Source of the DNA: Cryptomeria japonica
Taxonomy: Eukaryota; Streptophyta; Pinopsida; Cupressales; Cupressaceae
NCBI RefSeq assembly: GCF_030272615.1
Contig: NC_081410.1
Span: 119,412,640 to 119,476,639 of the forward strand
Direction: 5' to 3'
Length of the DNA stretch: 64,000 nucleotides
Shown: one piece after another, positions 12,130-24,840 of the stretch
Position numbering within the stretch: position 1 is the first letter of the stretch
Layout: each line of letters opens with the position of its first letter
The notes under the pieces: model-generated
Told to the model about the DNA's origin: nothing
Databases searched by the model: none
What the model saw: the letters and a program-made list of their open reading frames with translations, nothing else
Translations under genes and position numbers: made by a program

Positions 12130-15100
12130 ATGGAAGAGCAGATGAAAGCCACAGAGGTTTCTGTGCAGAAACCTCTTAAGCATTGGCACAATGTTGCTCT
12201 CCTTAGCCACTTCAATTGCTTTGCTGTGTCACAAACAAGAAACAATGCAAAGGATGGTGCTGATATTGAAGTTGGATCCTCCAAGAAGAAAACAAGAGGA
12301 GGATGGAGAACCATGCCCTACATAATAGGTGAAACTCTGGTTTTTTCCTCCCTCTTAACTGAAATCTAATGCCCATTCAAAATGAATGGATGTCTATTCC
12401 TTAGTCCACTCACCAGCTTGCACTAGCACCTTTACATTATATGGTATGAATTTTGTGGGTTTAACCGTGTAGCTAGCTCAAATTTATATAGTCTACTTAG
12501 TATTCATTGTATCTGAGTCATTTTGATACTACTCTTCGGATTTAAGTATATAGCTAACTCAAATTTTATAAGTAGTGTTTATAAACAGTCTACTTAGTAT
12601 TCATTATATTTAAGCGATGAAAGAATTGGTTATGAGAAGATCATTCATTTTGATACTACTCCCCAGATTTGTTTTATGAGCAGTCTTTGTACACAGTCTA
12701 CTTAGTATTCATTGTAATTAAGCGAAGAAAGAAAATCATTGATTATGAGAAGATCATTCATTTTGATACTACTTTCTTGAGTTTAACTGTATAGCTAACT
12801 CAAATATTATGAGTAGTCTTGATACTTAGTTTCAATGTATTTAAGTGAGGAAAGAATTGATGAGGAGAAGGTTATTAGTTTTGATACTACTCCCCTTCAA
12901 ATACATTTAGCCGTGCATTTTCTCTCAAAATTAAATCAACTTGTACCTCATTTGTAAAACCTTGAACAAGTATGAACTATTCATTACAGAGCTGCTTGAT
13001 ACTGATCAATATTTTGAAAGATCTCTAACACCTAAACCCAAATAAGTACTATTGAAGTTACTATATTGTGTTTTTATTAAAGGTGGTTAGAATATCACAA
13101 ATGTTTTGAGATGGGTATTAATGGACATTGTTATTAGACAATTTGTTGTATAGATTCTACTGCAAGAAAAGGTTTTGCATAGTATTTTTAACTTTGTTCT
13201 ATGATGGAACATTGTGTTCAGGAAATGAGAGCTGTGAGAAGCTAGCTTTGACGGGTTTGTCGGCTAACATGATTGTCTACCTAACAACGAAATACAATAT
13301 GCAGAAAGTTGCAGCAACGAATGTACTTAATATCTGGTCTGGAACAACAAGCCTTGCAACCTTGCCCGGAGCTTTTGTGGCGGATTCCTATCTTGGCAAA
13401 TTTCGAACCATAGTCATTGGTTGTGTTTCATATTTAGTGGTAATTACTTACACTTTTTGTTGGAAGAACATTTTGCTTTCTACTTTTTGTTAGAATAAAA
13501 TGGTCTACTGAGAAAGGTCTTGGATTCAAGTTGTGAACAAGCCTTTTGAAAGCTTGATTGATAAAGTTAGGTTGAGCCTGTAGAACCAGAGGTTTGCAAC
13601 TGAAAATTAAAACATTTTACTTAATTTAAGTATAAATAGTAATTTCTGACTGTTTCTGAAGTTTTTGTTTGATTAAAGTTGAACCCACAACATATCCCAT
13701 TGTTTAAGCTCTTTCATAGAACAAGTGATTACAGAAGGGAATTAGAAGTTGTGAATTAGTGATATGTTGTTTGATTGGTAATGAGAAATTTGCTAATGAG
13801 TAATGATGTATTGTTATATGATTAATGTGCAGGGATTGTCTCTTCTGACTCTCACAGCAGTCATCCCTCAGTTCAGACCAACTCATTGCAGTGCCACCCA
13901 GAAAAAATTGAGAAAATGTGAGAGAGCATCCAAAACACAATGGGCTCTTCTTGTGTTGGTTTTCTTATTCAAATGTATTGGGTCTGCAGGGATAAAACCC
14001 TGTTCCATGGCATTTGGAGCAGATCAGTTCCAACAGGAAGGAGAAGTAAAAGATAAAGAAGAAAAATCCAAGGAGAAGAAAAGAATAGAGAGTTTCTTTA
14101 ATTGGTATTACTTTTCAAGTTGTTTTGCTCTCGTTGTAGCCCTCACTGTTATTATTTATATTCAGAGCAATGTGAGCTGGAGTTTGGGGTTTGGCATCTG
14201 TACTCTGCTCATGCTAATATCCACGGTTATCTTCCTTGTTGGAGCTCCCATTTTCCTCCATGACATTCCACAAGGTAGTCCGTTCACTGGATTTGCACAG
14301 GTGATAGTGGCATCAATCAGGAAGTGGAATTTATCCCTGCCTTGTGATTCTGCAAAGCTTTATCATTGCCAAGGCAGCTCCAAGCCTCCTCTCACAGACA
14401 GATTCAGGTAAGTTTACTATAAGATTTTAGAGAGGAAGATTGTCGGAACATAAAAAAATTAATTTTCCTTTCGAATTAGTTTTTCTGATGCTAAGTTTTC
14501 CAAAGAGGATGGCGTACATCAAACATTAGCTTCTGCTTCTAGTTCTTTTAATTTTTTGTTTCAGTTGAAAATATTTTATAACATGATATAAGGGTTTATC
14601 TCTGCCAATAATATTAGAAAACAATTATACATGTTTGTAAGTTTAATCAGTTGCTTTGTAAGTTGTTTATTACTTTTTTGAAAGATAAAAAACACATTAT
14701 TTATTGATCACAGATAGCAATGAATCATACACGTCCCTCTTTTTTCTATTCATTTCAAAAGACAAAAAGCTGCTACATAATTGAAACTATTAATATCTCC
14801 TATTGTTGTTGTTGTCCATGTTGAATAAGTGAGATTTATCAAAAGTTCGTTATATGAATTATGAGGTTTCTGATATATAAATTATAAAAATATTATATAT
14901 TTAAATAGGTACGTAGGAAGTATTTTTTTCTTAGGTCAGAATTGGATTATAAAAATTTTGAGTCAAAGCATTCATCAAAAATGAGTAAATAAATTTGACT
15001 CAAAACTATTAATCTTTTTGAATTTTTGAGTCAAACCACTCATTATATATGAGTCAATAAATTTGACTTGATGACTATCCAGATGAATCTTGATATAAAT

Positions 15101-16918
15101 ATCATGATATTTCGAACTGCTATATCATTATCATTTAACAAAGGATGCAATGTAACAAAGTCTCTAGACAGTCAATTCCTTTCTGACGCCAATCATTCAT
15201 CCTTACCACACTCAAAGCTCTAGTTTTGATGACAGGTTTTGTTCAAGCTGTCCAATCTCTGTTTATGAATGCTTCCCCTTGCTTAACCATCAATGACATT
15301 TTGGCTTAAACAGCACATTCTAAGTTTTGACTCATTTAGGTAGTTCATCTGAAATCACACTAATAGATAGATTCTAGTGAAGAAGCTGGTGTGATTCCAT
15401 ATGAACTGCTACCTAAACAAATCAAAGTTTAGAATATGTTACTTAAGCTAGCATATCAATGACTGCCCCCCAAATACCATGGAGACTATTTGATAAATCA
15501 GATCCCAGATTCAACCTGCAACCTAGTTTTCAGTGTCCAACAATTCATTTTCCTTCTACAGCAGCTCTGTCATCTTAATGATGGATCATGAAGTGTGATC
15601 TGAATCGTTGATGCAAATAAATCTTACACAACAGAATCCATAAACATAATACATTATTATTGTGTGTATCTTCTGGTAATGGCTGCTTGTGTTTATTTCC
15701 TCGATGTTTCCCATCAAATGATCCATCCTCATGAAGAAGAACAAGTAAAAAAAACAGAATAATTTGATTCAAAATATTGAAGAAATAAATATACAGCTAT
15801 TACCAGAAAATACACTTGTGAAAATCTAATGTTTCTAGCTAAAATAAAAAAATACAACATACCCAGACCCTTAACTCTTCCATCAATGACAGTAAAAAAT
15901 CAATATTTATTGAAAACCCTGTGTGTTTATATCTGTTCATGAACCCATTTCCAACAACAACAACAACAACAAAAAAAAAAAAAAAAAAAAATTCTAAAAA
16001 TATTTGCCTCTGAACCCCAGGTTTCTGGACAAGGCGGCCATAATAACAGAAAAAGACATCCAAAGCGACGGATCAGTGGGCAACCGATGGAGACTCTCTT
16101 CGACGGCCCAAATCGAAGCCCTAAAATCCATAATTGCAACTCTCCCCATCTTCTCCTGCGGTATCGCGACCTCAATAACGAAGGCACAGCAGCACACATT
16201 TTCAGTACTACAAGCCCTAACCATGAACAGAAAGCTAGGGTCAACCAATTTCGAGATTCCAGCAGGATCCTTCTCAGTCTTCTCTCTACTAGTCCTCATA
16301 ACGTGGCTCCCATTGTACGACCGACTCATCGTTCCAGCCACCCGCCGGATGACAAAAAATGGGCGAGGAATCACAGTATTTCAGAGAATGGGCATCGGCC
16401 TTGCAATTTCCGCAATCTCAATGCTGGTTGCGGGTTTTGTCGAAATAAAGAGACGAAACGCAGCGCGAAGTCACGGCCTGGCGGACGATCCCTCGGCCGT
16501 GGTTCCTATTTCGGCCTTCTGGCTCGTTCCACAGTTCTGTATTGCGGGTCTGGGAGAGGCATTTCATACAGTGGGTCACCTGGAGTTTTTCTATGACCAA
16601 TTTCCGCCCACCATGCGCAGCACAGCCATTGCTCTGTCTTCCTGCACTTCTGCAATAGGGCATTACTTGAGCACCATTGTTGTTACAGTTGTTCATAACA
16701 CCACGGGCGGCAATGGAAAACCAGATTGGCTTGATGACAATCTCAATCGTGGTTACCTTTTCTATTTCTACTGGCTTTTGTCTGCCATTGAAGCCCTCAA
16801 CTTGGTATATTTCATCTTCTGTGCTTATATGTATAAGTACACAGTAGAACCTGTCCAAGATCCAGCTTTTGAATCGGGCGTCCAAGAGATGGAATGTAAG
16901 CAAATACAGGAGAATTAG
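12130..16918 (+). CDS. NPF/PTR family transporter (four exons)
   Basis: The gene encodes a proton-coupled transporter of the NRT1/PTR (NPF) family; known members move nitrate, peptides, hormones or glucosinolates across plant membranes. Exons consistent with GT-AG splicing and continuous frame are 12130-12328, 13222-13439, 13833-14407 and 16021-16918, giving about 629 residues, normal for the family. Exon 1 ends in the conserved GGWRTMPYIIG. Exon 2 carries the ExxEK proton-coupling motif (residues about 69-73, ESCEK). Exon 3 has GIKPCSMAFGADQF (FGADQF about 200-205) and SFFNWYYF (about 226-233). Exon 4 begins RFLDKAAI and holds QALTMNR, EIPAGSF and FQRMGIGL. About twelve hydrophobic segments with a central loop are expected. 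QSNVSW and the exon 2 text look most like NPF1/NPF2 subfamilies, but the substrate cannot be inferred. An in-frame ATG upstream at 12076 is possible; 12130 fits the family's short N-terminus better. No disrupting stop was seen. Confidence 0.93.
12440..12900. repeat. Degenerate tandem repeat (about 115-127 bp) in NPF intron 1
   Basis: Four diverged units are marked by TTTTGATACTACT at about 12521, 12648, 12761 and 12879. They share CTACTTAGTATTCATTGTA and GAGAAGATCATTCA segments. The array lies wholly within the first intron of the transporter gene. Confidence 0.75.
15294..15465. repeat. Foldback (MITE-like) element in NPF intron 3
   Basis: A left arm (15294-15360) and a right arm (15389-15465) are imperfect inverted copies separated by a loop of about 28 bp. 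The arms meet at ATCACAC / GTGTGAT and share TTTAGGTAG / CTACCTAAA. No coding content. The size fits a short miniature foldback transposon, but no target duplication was confirmed. Confidence 0.7.
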
Positions 16919-17754
16919 CCCAGCTGTGTAATGGCTTCTGTAACTTCGGGCTTATTTGGAGGTGGGCTAAAAGAATGCCTTTTCCGCCTCTGTATCCTCT
17001 GCATGTAAAATTCAGCATGTAGGTAGTCTTTTAAGCTCTGATCTGTAGGTGGATAGTGAATGTCTGTAGTACTGTTGGGTTTTGTAACAAGTTATTATTA
17101 TATTCCTTTTATGATTAAATATCATATTGAATTTAAAAATTTGAGTAACAATGTTATATTTTTAATTAATTTTTTTTTTTAAATAATTTCAAAATTATTA
17201 TTTATCTATTGAGTGTTGTATTTTTTAAATGTATTTTTAAGTGAAAATTCAATTATATCAATAATGTTTTGTTGTTTTTCAATTTTATTAATGGTTTTTA
17301 TAAATACATGCTCTTTGAGATAAGAATAAAGTAGAGATTTAGCATGCGGGGTTTGAATCTTGATGGCCACAACAATACCACCACCATTTAACCAACACGC
17401 TATGAGAAGAACCCTTTTTTTAAACTCTATTATTATTTTTTATTAATGCGTGTTTTTTGAGCTAACAATAAAGTGGAGATTTAAGTCTATCAATAATAAT
17501 ATTTTGTTTTTTTTAAGCTCTATCAATAATTCCTATAAATATATGTCCCCAATAATAACAATAACAATTAAATCGATCTAGTCTAGAAATTTTGAATAGA
17601 TCATGCAAGCCAAATTTTGTCATTTGTTATTTATTTATTGTTATATACCTATCTTTGTCAGTCACGTCAATATGGCACGCCATAAAATCAATTAATCTCA
17701 TCATCATTAATAGGTAACAAATATAATACTCAACCCAATCCATGAATAAGATAT
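16919..17754. other. NPF 3' flank and AT-rich spacer
   Basis: The first 150-200 bases after the TAG should be the 3' untranslated region. I could not fix a poly(A) site, although ATTAAA-like text occurs near 17114. The rest is AT-rich with a weak repeat containing AACAATAAAGTGGAGATTTA-like text (about 17325 and 17465). Confidence 0.45.
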
Positions 17755-18550
17755 TTAATTTGAATTCATAGAATGACATTCTTTGATTAGGATTTCCTTC
17801 AGCCTAATAGGATATTGATTATAATTCATATGATTCCATTTGCTATGACATAGGGCTAGATTAGACATCTCATCTACAACTCTATTACTTTCCCTAAACA
17901 CATGTAGCACTTTGGATTGAAGGAAACTCCCAAGTAAGGACTTACTTTCTTCCATCATTCTTTTGATTTTCCAAGAAGTAGCAGCTTCTCCATTTGAAAT
18001 GGTAACAATTAATTTAGAATCACCTTGTACCTTTAACATTTTTAAACCTCACCAAGCTACAACAACTTATACCATATTATTTGAGCCCACTCCAAGATTA
18101 CTGCCATGTCTTTCTATTAATCTCCCTTTGTTGTCCCTAATAACTCCTCCAACACCAGAGATACCAAAGTTTCCTTACTCTAAGATTACTACCATGCCTT
18201 TTTATTAATCTCCCTTTGTTGTCCCTAATAACTCCTCCAACACCGGAGATACCAGGGTTTCCTTTAGAGCATCCATCAAAGTTACATTTTACCCAACCTT
18301 CATCAAGGGGATGTCATCTACTCATCTTCCTATTTAAGATTTTAGTCCAAATTATTTCAGTCAACTCATGTTTAATTCCCCATATTTGCTTGATCCCAAG
18401 TTCCTTATAGCTCAACATTCTTTTAGAGTACCCATAGGAAGCAATATTAATATTATCTTGAATTTGTTGTTTGATGGTCATAAAGAGTTCCATATTATTC
18501 CCCACTTGGTCCTTGGAGATGTAGTTGTTTCTCTCCTTCCACAATCCCTA
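17755..18550 (-). pseudogene. LINE retrotransposon 3' remnant: reverse-transcriptase tail and RNase H domain
   Basis: Read on the minus strand, several frames give pieces typical of the C-terminal RNase H domain of plant non-LTR elements. In order they are WKERNNYI (near 18540), CNFDGCSKGNPGISGVGG (about 18280-18220) with VIRDNKGR, and then QGDSKLIV with FRESNRVVDEMSNLA (about 18030-17860). The order is right for an element transcribed from high to low coordinates. Frames are broken by stops and a short duplication, so it is dead. The bulk of the reverse transcriptase is missing. Confidence 0.7.
18093..18270. repeat. 89-bp tandem duplication inside the LINE remnant
   Basis: Copies at 18093-18181 and 18182-18270 share AAGATTACTxCCATGxCTTT, TATTAATCTCCCTTTGTTGT and the GGxxTxxGGTGTTGG-coding segment. 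The duplication repeats part of the RNase H-coding region. Confidence 0.8.
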
Positions 18551-19799
18551 AGACACAAATGAGGGAATTTATCTCCATAGATCCTTAATAATAAATGAAA
18601 CAACAACAAACTACATCAAGGAATCTTCATGTTATGTTTTATATATGACTTCATGGTGGATTTTATGTGATTTATCATATTATTGCATGAACACATGGAG
18701 GACTTATCATAAGAGCATTGCATCACTTATTGAAAGTATAATCTTCTACATTCAAATATTTCAATTTTGAATACATCCTTGCCCTCAAAAGACAAGATTT
18801 CTAATTCAATTCAAAATCAATTTCTACTTCAATTGTGGTTAATTCCAAACCTAGGGTTTGACCTAAGCAAACTTGTATCCACAACATTCTTTCTCTCCTT
18901 TTGTGTGTAGGTACAAGTTGTCAATGGAGACAGAGTTCAAGAGACCTTCAACAAACTAATATAGATCCCTTCTCATATTTTGGAAATGGTTTTCTGGTAC
19001 GAAGGCACTTGGGGTGCCCTTATACTCTAGGTTTCCTTTTAGATTATGGAGGCAGCTTAGTCTCAACCTCGAAAAGTAGATCTCCAAAAACCAGCTATAG
19101 GGCAAAAGACCAGGGCATTCTAGGCATCCCAATCCCACATATTCAACTTTGAATCATGTTACAAGTGCACAGTCAAATTTCCTACCCATTTATGTACATG
19201 TTGTAGAATCTCTATTAGTTTATCAATTAATTGTGGCATTCTAAGTTCATACATGTACTTTCTTATCCTAGATTTGGCCTCCAATTCACACCTTGTTAAT
19301 TACATCTTTAACTCGAACAAAAGGGAATTGAATTCAATTATCATTCAACCCTCTTCCTAATAGAATTGAGGTTGGATCTCTTGGGTTCATTCTCCCTTTT
19401 AATGTTTTATTTGCAAAATAGGTCATTTCCTAGTATACATAGCTTAACTTTTGAAACCATATTTTTATCCATTACGCATGTTATCCTCATCCCCAAGAAA
19501 GGATAATTTATTCTGCAAGAAATCAAATGCCATCTTAGAAGCTATTATGCAAGAAATAAGAAACCCTGCACTTTTCTAGAGCTTCATTGTCAGCGTCTAC
19601 ACACCTAGAAGGGTTGCTAGAGTGATTGAGAGAGGTTGGCTAAGTGGTTAACATTGAGGCAGGCTAAGGAGTTTGAACCCAAGCAGTGCAAACAACACCA
19701 TCACTAGTCATGGGAACAACAGACTCCTTCCTCTGATCCAATAGCTGCAATTGTGGTTGTGGAGGCCCTGTGGCTACAAAGCAATGAAACCTTGCTACT
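18551..19799. other. Spacer between LINE fragments
   Basis: Short frames only. No reverse-transcriptase motif could be recognised on either strand, so the central part of the LINE appears deleted or too decayed to read. Confidence 0.4.
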
Positions 19800-20490
19800 T
19801 GAGAGAAGCCGAAGCAGAGGAATTATTTTCTTTATGAGCTACTATAGTCCAACTCTCCTCAGCCTTAGGGGCCTCACAAAAGCATGAAGGTGTAGACTCC
19901 TTGGGGGAAGTCTTAAAACCCGCAGAGTGGCCAAAGGGTAATCCTTAATATTGTGCTCAAAATACTGACACCGAAAACAAGTATTGGGAAAATTCAAATA
20001 GAGTACTTGTTGCAAATGGTAGAGACCTATCTGAATATCAATAGTCTATTTGAGATCTCAAGATAAATCAACTTCTACAAAGTCCCTCTTATGAGGATGA
20101 GCATGGTAAAATCAGCGAGGCTCAACACAAACAACCTTGTCGATGGATTAGGCAATGGTTTGCAAAAACGACCAACAAGGCAAATGGAGACTAGGAAATT
20201 CAATCTAAATTGGGACCTTGATCTTCTTGTCATTAGAGAAAGAGAAGTCTCTTGACCATGGTTGAAAAACAAGCAGAGATGACCAGACATACCAAGGCCC
20301 ATGCTAGAGGATGGCTTGAACATGGTTAAACTCAGCAAAGCAAAACAAAAAAAGCCTTTGGTGAGATTATGGACGCCATTAAGACAGATCCCATGAGGGG
20401 CCCAGGACTTGGTAACCCAGTCATGAAGCATGCTTTCAAGTGGAACCCTCCCCACAAAATAAACTATCAAAGTAAATTGTCCAGGCCATT
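19800..20490 (-). pseudogene. LINE ORF1 remnant (DUF4283-like region and zinc knuckle)
   Basis: On the minus strand the text starts with VYFVGRVPLESMLHDWVTKS and NLTKGFF. It then shifts frame near 20310 to give GPW and LLVFQPWSRDF, then FPSLHLPCWSFLQTIAQSID, KRDFVEVDLS and LNFPNTCFRC (near 19970). This order matches the DUF4283 plus CCHC knuckle layout of plant LINE ORF1 proteins. The knuckle reads CFRCQYFEHNIKDYP, with the last cysteine replaced by tyrosine. At least one frameshift and several stops make it non-functional. It lies on the same strand as, and upstream of, the RNase H remnant, so both probably come from one LINE. Confidence 0.65.
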
Positions 20491-22402
20491 GGCATGCACT
20501 ATCAAAATTTTGAACATGTGAAACAACATCAAGGGTACTATAAGAGGTACCTTATTAAAGACCTTGGGTACAAATTTTCTAGGATGTTTGTTTGGGGGAG
20601 CCATGGTTGTCAGACACCAAAACTCCAACACCAACATCAATTTATGGGCTAAGGCTAGCCAAGACCATTATAAACCTAAAGGCTCCTACAATAAATGTGA
20701 TATGATGGTTGACACACTCAAAAAAATAGGTAGTAGACTAAAACAAGCAAAACCCTAGCAGAGTGCAAAACGATCATCAAAGCTCTCCTTGAAATCCCAA
20801 TTCTATACAGTAGATTTAATTAGTGTCATTAATGAATTCATTTTCTATTATTCCTTGATGGAATTCTTACATATTTGAAAATATCTATTTTTAGTAGAAA
20901 TTGTTGGAGTCTTGGTAAAGGCCATCGAGTATGGCTCTATACTGACCTATTGCACTTGCTTATAAATTTCTAAAAAAAATTACAAATTCGTTTTGTGCAT
21001 ATGTTGCGAATTGCATCACTAGGAATATTGTCTTTATTATTTAATACTTTGCACTAGGTTGATGTCCAACAAGCATTAAATGGGTTTTTATAGTATATTG
21101 TCATCATATCCCCTTTTGATAGATATGGCTTGATGGCATCCAAATAGGCCTGTGATGGATCTTGAGGACATATTTGATCTATCTTTCAATGTTTATAGAG
21201 ACTATTTGTTAGGTGTGCATGTGTGTGTGTAAGAATGCTTAATGTTTGATAATAGGAAAATCTTCGGTTATTAAAATATATCATAATTATTGTTAAGTTG
21301 ATATTATTAAACATCACATTACTAATATCCTATTGAGATTTTTTAGTTGCCAACACTGGAAGAATTAAGTAAGTTATTTTTAGATAATCTTTCATTTAAT
21401 CAATAATGATGAAGGGGTGCTATTATGTGATGGTTGGGTTTAACATTTCTTTATAATTTAAATTATCAAGTTAATAAATGAATCCCATTATATGAAAGGG
21501 GTTACTAATAAATCAACAAACCTTTTTCTTGCTAAAAGTAAACCATGTTGGTACAATTAGTATATCTTTTGAAAGAAGGAATCTCTAGTTTTTCAAAAAT
21601 AGGAATAATAAAATCTTATTTAAGGAACACAATGATATCAAATGTGAAGTAGTGAGTCGAGGAGGGAATAACTGAACCATTCTCTAGTCACTATCTAGTA
21701 TTAGGCTATATTGTCTTTATTTTTAGAAAAATAAGGATTAGGTTTAACCAATTTATAATTCATTACTGTTGAAATTAAACCAATCTCGAGGCTTCGAACT
21801 AAAACATGTCAACTCTTTATTTACCTTAATAATGACTAGGTATTGATAATGGAAATAATTTTAGGTGAACCTATTTATTCTTCCTCATATTTGATATAAG
21901 GTTGCATTTTAAGAAATATCATATGTTTAATGTGAGGGTCTCATATCGTTATGAAAAATGCATCATTTACTAGAGTTAAATTTAGTTGTGCTTTAATTCT
22001 TTGGGAAAGAGAATATGCCTTATTGCAAGTATAATTTCCAAAGAGTGCTTAGTGTGTTTAATCTCATTGATCATAGATTAACATCTATAGTGTTTACTCT
22101 ATAGTTCCTCTTATAGTGAACAATATAGTATTAAACCCTTATAAAGGACCATTGCACATACCTAGGAGCTCGATGAGTATAAGAGATTAAAGTCAATATT
22201 GATTATAGCAATGTCGATCTAGTTAAGAATATGTTAATTTATGAATTTGGTAACATGGCGATCTTTTGGTGTAAAATATTTTACGCATTGATACAATGTT
22301 GGATTCTCGTTACCTTTTTTATGGTATTTGACTAATGATTGTAGTCTTGTATGTATCTTTAAATTTGAGTGAATAGAATTATGGTTATGCTTGACTTTTA
22401 GA
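20491..22402. other. Intergenic DNA, nothing recognised
   Basis: AT-rich spacer between the LINE remnant and the left end of the large DNA transposon. No gene is supported. Confidence 0.5.
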
Positions 22403-22406
22403 TTAA

Positions 22407-22455
22407 GGGTAAGTGCACAAAGATGGTGGTCAAAAAGGGGGGTATAAGTGGACAC
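22407..22455 (+). repeat. Left terminal inverted repeat of the DNA transposon
   Basis: Starts GGGTAAGTGCACAAAG directly after TTAA. The next bases match the reverse complement of the right end with two mismatches over the first 31 bases (counted from 22402). An insertion of about 11 bases precedes the shared GTGGACAC (22448-22455). Confidence 0.85.
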
Positions 22456-22616
22456 TTTTTTTCTGAAATCAGGTGAACCTGAACTTAGAGGCAAAATTTG
22501 AAAGTCATCCACTCAAGATATGAAGATAATCAAAGATCAAATATTGTAGTACTCTGAATCTAGTTTCCAAACTACTAAACTTTTTCAAAATTGGATAAGA
22601 TTAAGGGGGTCCAATC

Positions 22617-22854
22617 CTTCGCGCACGAAAAACTGACCCTATTTTTTTTTTTAAAACATAACATAGTGTCTGACGTGTGCATCAAAAAAGTCATAGTTAG
22701 ATTTAGTATTTTGACAAATCCTTTGGCAGAAAGATAGTTAAGAGTGAGCATTAGAAGATGTGTATTTTTTTGTAAGTTTTGTTGAGTATTTTTTTTTTAA
22801 TGATTTTTCCAATCGAGCACATCCTGAAAATTCAATACCTGTTCGTGCGCGAAG
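22617..22854. repeat. Perfect 13-bp CG-rich inverted pair
   Basis: CTTCGCGCACGAA at 22617-22629 is exactly inverted as TTCGTGCGCGAAG at 22842-22854, about 210 bp apart. It lies just inside the left end of the DNA transposon. No coding content. Confidence 0.7.
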
Positions 22855-23280
22855 CATAAGTTGCACTAAACAAATTGAAAATACAATTTTATTTTTTTTT
22901 AATTGTAAAGAATCAAGTGCACTACAATAATATATAAAGTTTTTTAAATTTGGATACGTATATCAAAAGTTATTCAAAAAATGGTGCACCTATGTCTATG
23001 AGAACTATGGAGACACTAGTAAAAGAAATTCAATAATAATATGTTATTGTTGTTCAAATTGAAAAAAAATTATATGGTTAGAAAGCTCAGAAGATTGGTG
23101 AAAATATGGTGGCAATTTTAGAAATACCCACTTTATGAAGTGTAAACCTGATGATGACAAAGTCTATAAACCAAGTTGATAAAATAAAACACGTCAAAAA
23201 TGAGAGAAATGGAGGGAAATCAAACTTCCAATCCATAGCTTTGTCATCCAGGCCTATTTCCAAGCCTAAAAAGTCAAAAG

Positions 23281-23412
23281 CACGTACGGGGTACGTATGG
23301 TTTAAAAAGCGCATATGGGATATTTATAGTGTAAGAAGCGCATACGCGCGTGTTTCCCATTAAACAACGCGTACGCGCTATCTTTACTATAAACAGCGTG
23401 TACGCGCTATTG
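23281..23412. repeat. Left subterminal GCGTACGCG motif array (part 1)
   Basis: About five degenerate, near-palindromic copies of GCGTACGCGC, such as GCGCATACGCGC, ACGCGTACGCGC and GCGTGTACGCGC, are spaced roughly 25-30 bp apart. The same motif family occurs at 24731-24840 and near the right end. In known transposons, subterminal repeats of this kind are transposase binding sites; that role is inferred here. Confidence 0.8.
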
Positions 23413-23582
23413 TATAATATGATATTCTATGTATAATATGTGCATATTCATATAATATATGTAATATATAATATGTGTATAATATGACATTGTATATATA
23501 ATATGTTTATATACATATAATATATTAAACATATATATACACATGTAAGTGTATCGATGCTCTCCCTCTCAACGCATACAAG

Positions 23583-23640
23583 GTCTCTCTCTCTCTGCTC
23601 TCGCGAGAGCGAGAGCGCGCTCTCCTCTCTCTCTCTCTCC

Positions 23641-23676
<36 letters not shown>

Positions 23677-23848
23677 ACCCATCCCTCTTCTTCTTCTCTC
23701 CCTCCATACCCCACTACAACTGTGTCTGCACTTCTATAGAAGTAAGGGAATTTGATTTCTTATCTACAACTTCCTCTTTGATTTTAGCATGTATTCTCTC
23801 CCTCCCTCTCCCCTCTCCTCTCCCTCTCCCACCTCTCTCTCTCTCTCA

Positions 23849-23921
<73 letters not shown>

Positions 23922-23990
23922 TCCCCCCATGTTCTCTCCCTCTCCCCTCTCCTCTCCCTCTCTCCCTCTCTTTCCTCTCCCCTCTCCTCT

Positions 23991-24028
<38 letters not shown>

Positions 24029-24311
24029 CCTCCCTCTCTCTCCCTTCCCTCCCCCCCTCTTCTCTCCCTCTCTCCCTCTCCCTTCCCCCCATGTTCTCTC
24101 CCTCTCTCTCCCTCTCCCCTCTCCCTCTCCCCTCTCCTCTCCCTCTCTCCCTCTCTTTCCCTCTCCCCTCTCCTCTCCCTCTCCTCTCCCACCCCCCCCT
24201 CGTCTCTCTCTCTCTCTCTCCCTCTCCCCTCTCCCTCTCCCCTCTCCTCTCCCTCTCTTTCCCTCTCCCCTCTCCTCTCCCTCTCTCTCCTCTCTCTCCC
24301 ACCCCCCCTCG

Positions 24312-24396
<85 letters not shown>

Positions 24397-24442
24397 TCTC
24401 TCCCTCCCTCTCTCCCTCCCTCTACCTCTCCCTTCCCCCCAT

Positions 24443-24516
<74 letters not shown>

Positions 24517-24712
24517 CTCCACTCCCCCCTCCCTCTACCTCTCCCTTCCCCCCATGTTCTCTCCCTCTCTCCCTCTCTCTCCCTCTCCCCCTCTCCTCTC
24601 CCTCTCTCTCCCTCTCCCCTCTCCTCTCCCTCTCTCCCTCTCTCTCCCTCTCTCACCCTCTCCCCTCTTCTCTCCCTCTCTCCCTCTCCCTTCCTCCATA
24701 CCCCTTCCATAA
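23583..24712. repeat. CT-rich simple-sequence tract of about 1.1 kb
   Basis: Nearly pure pyrimidine on the plus strand: CT dinucleotides mixed with CCCTCT units and a recurring CTTCCCCCCATGTTCTCT block. Long open frames on both strands (up to about 345 codons) are artefacts of low complexity. The tract interrupts the leader of the transposase-like gene and is bounded by a shared 20-bp sequence (AACTGTGTCTGCACTTCTAT at 23718-23737 inside a small non-CT island, and at 24920-24939). Confidence 0.9.
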
Positions 24713-24730
24713 CTTTTTTAAGGCTTATTA

Positions 24731-24840
24731 GCACGTACGCGGTACTTTTACTCATAAGCGTGTACGCGGTATTTATTACTCATAAGCCAAAAATATCTTT
24801 GGGCTTGCCAACATTTTATGGCCTAGCAGTGCGTACGCAG
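24731..24840. repeat. Left subterminal GCGTACGCG motif array (part 2)
   Basis: Three further copies (GCACGTACGCGG, GCGTGTACGCGG, GTGCGTACGCAG) lie between the CT tract and the transposase-like gene. They belong to the same motif family as 23281-23412 and 50453-50630. Confidence 0.75.

Noticed and set aside
16004-16903. Other frames of 160-169 codons overlapping NPF exon 4
   Set aside because: Shadows of the real exon; the transporter motifs are all in the chosen frame.
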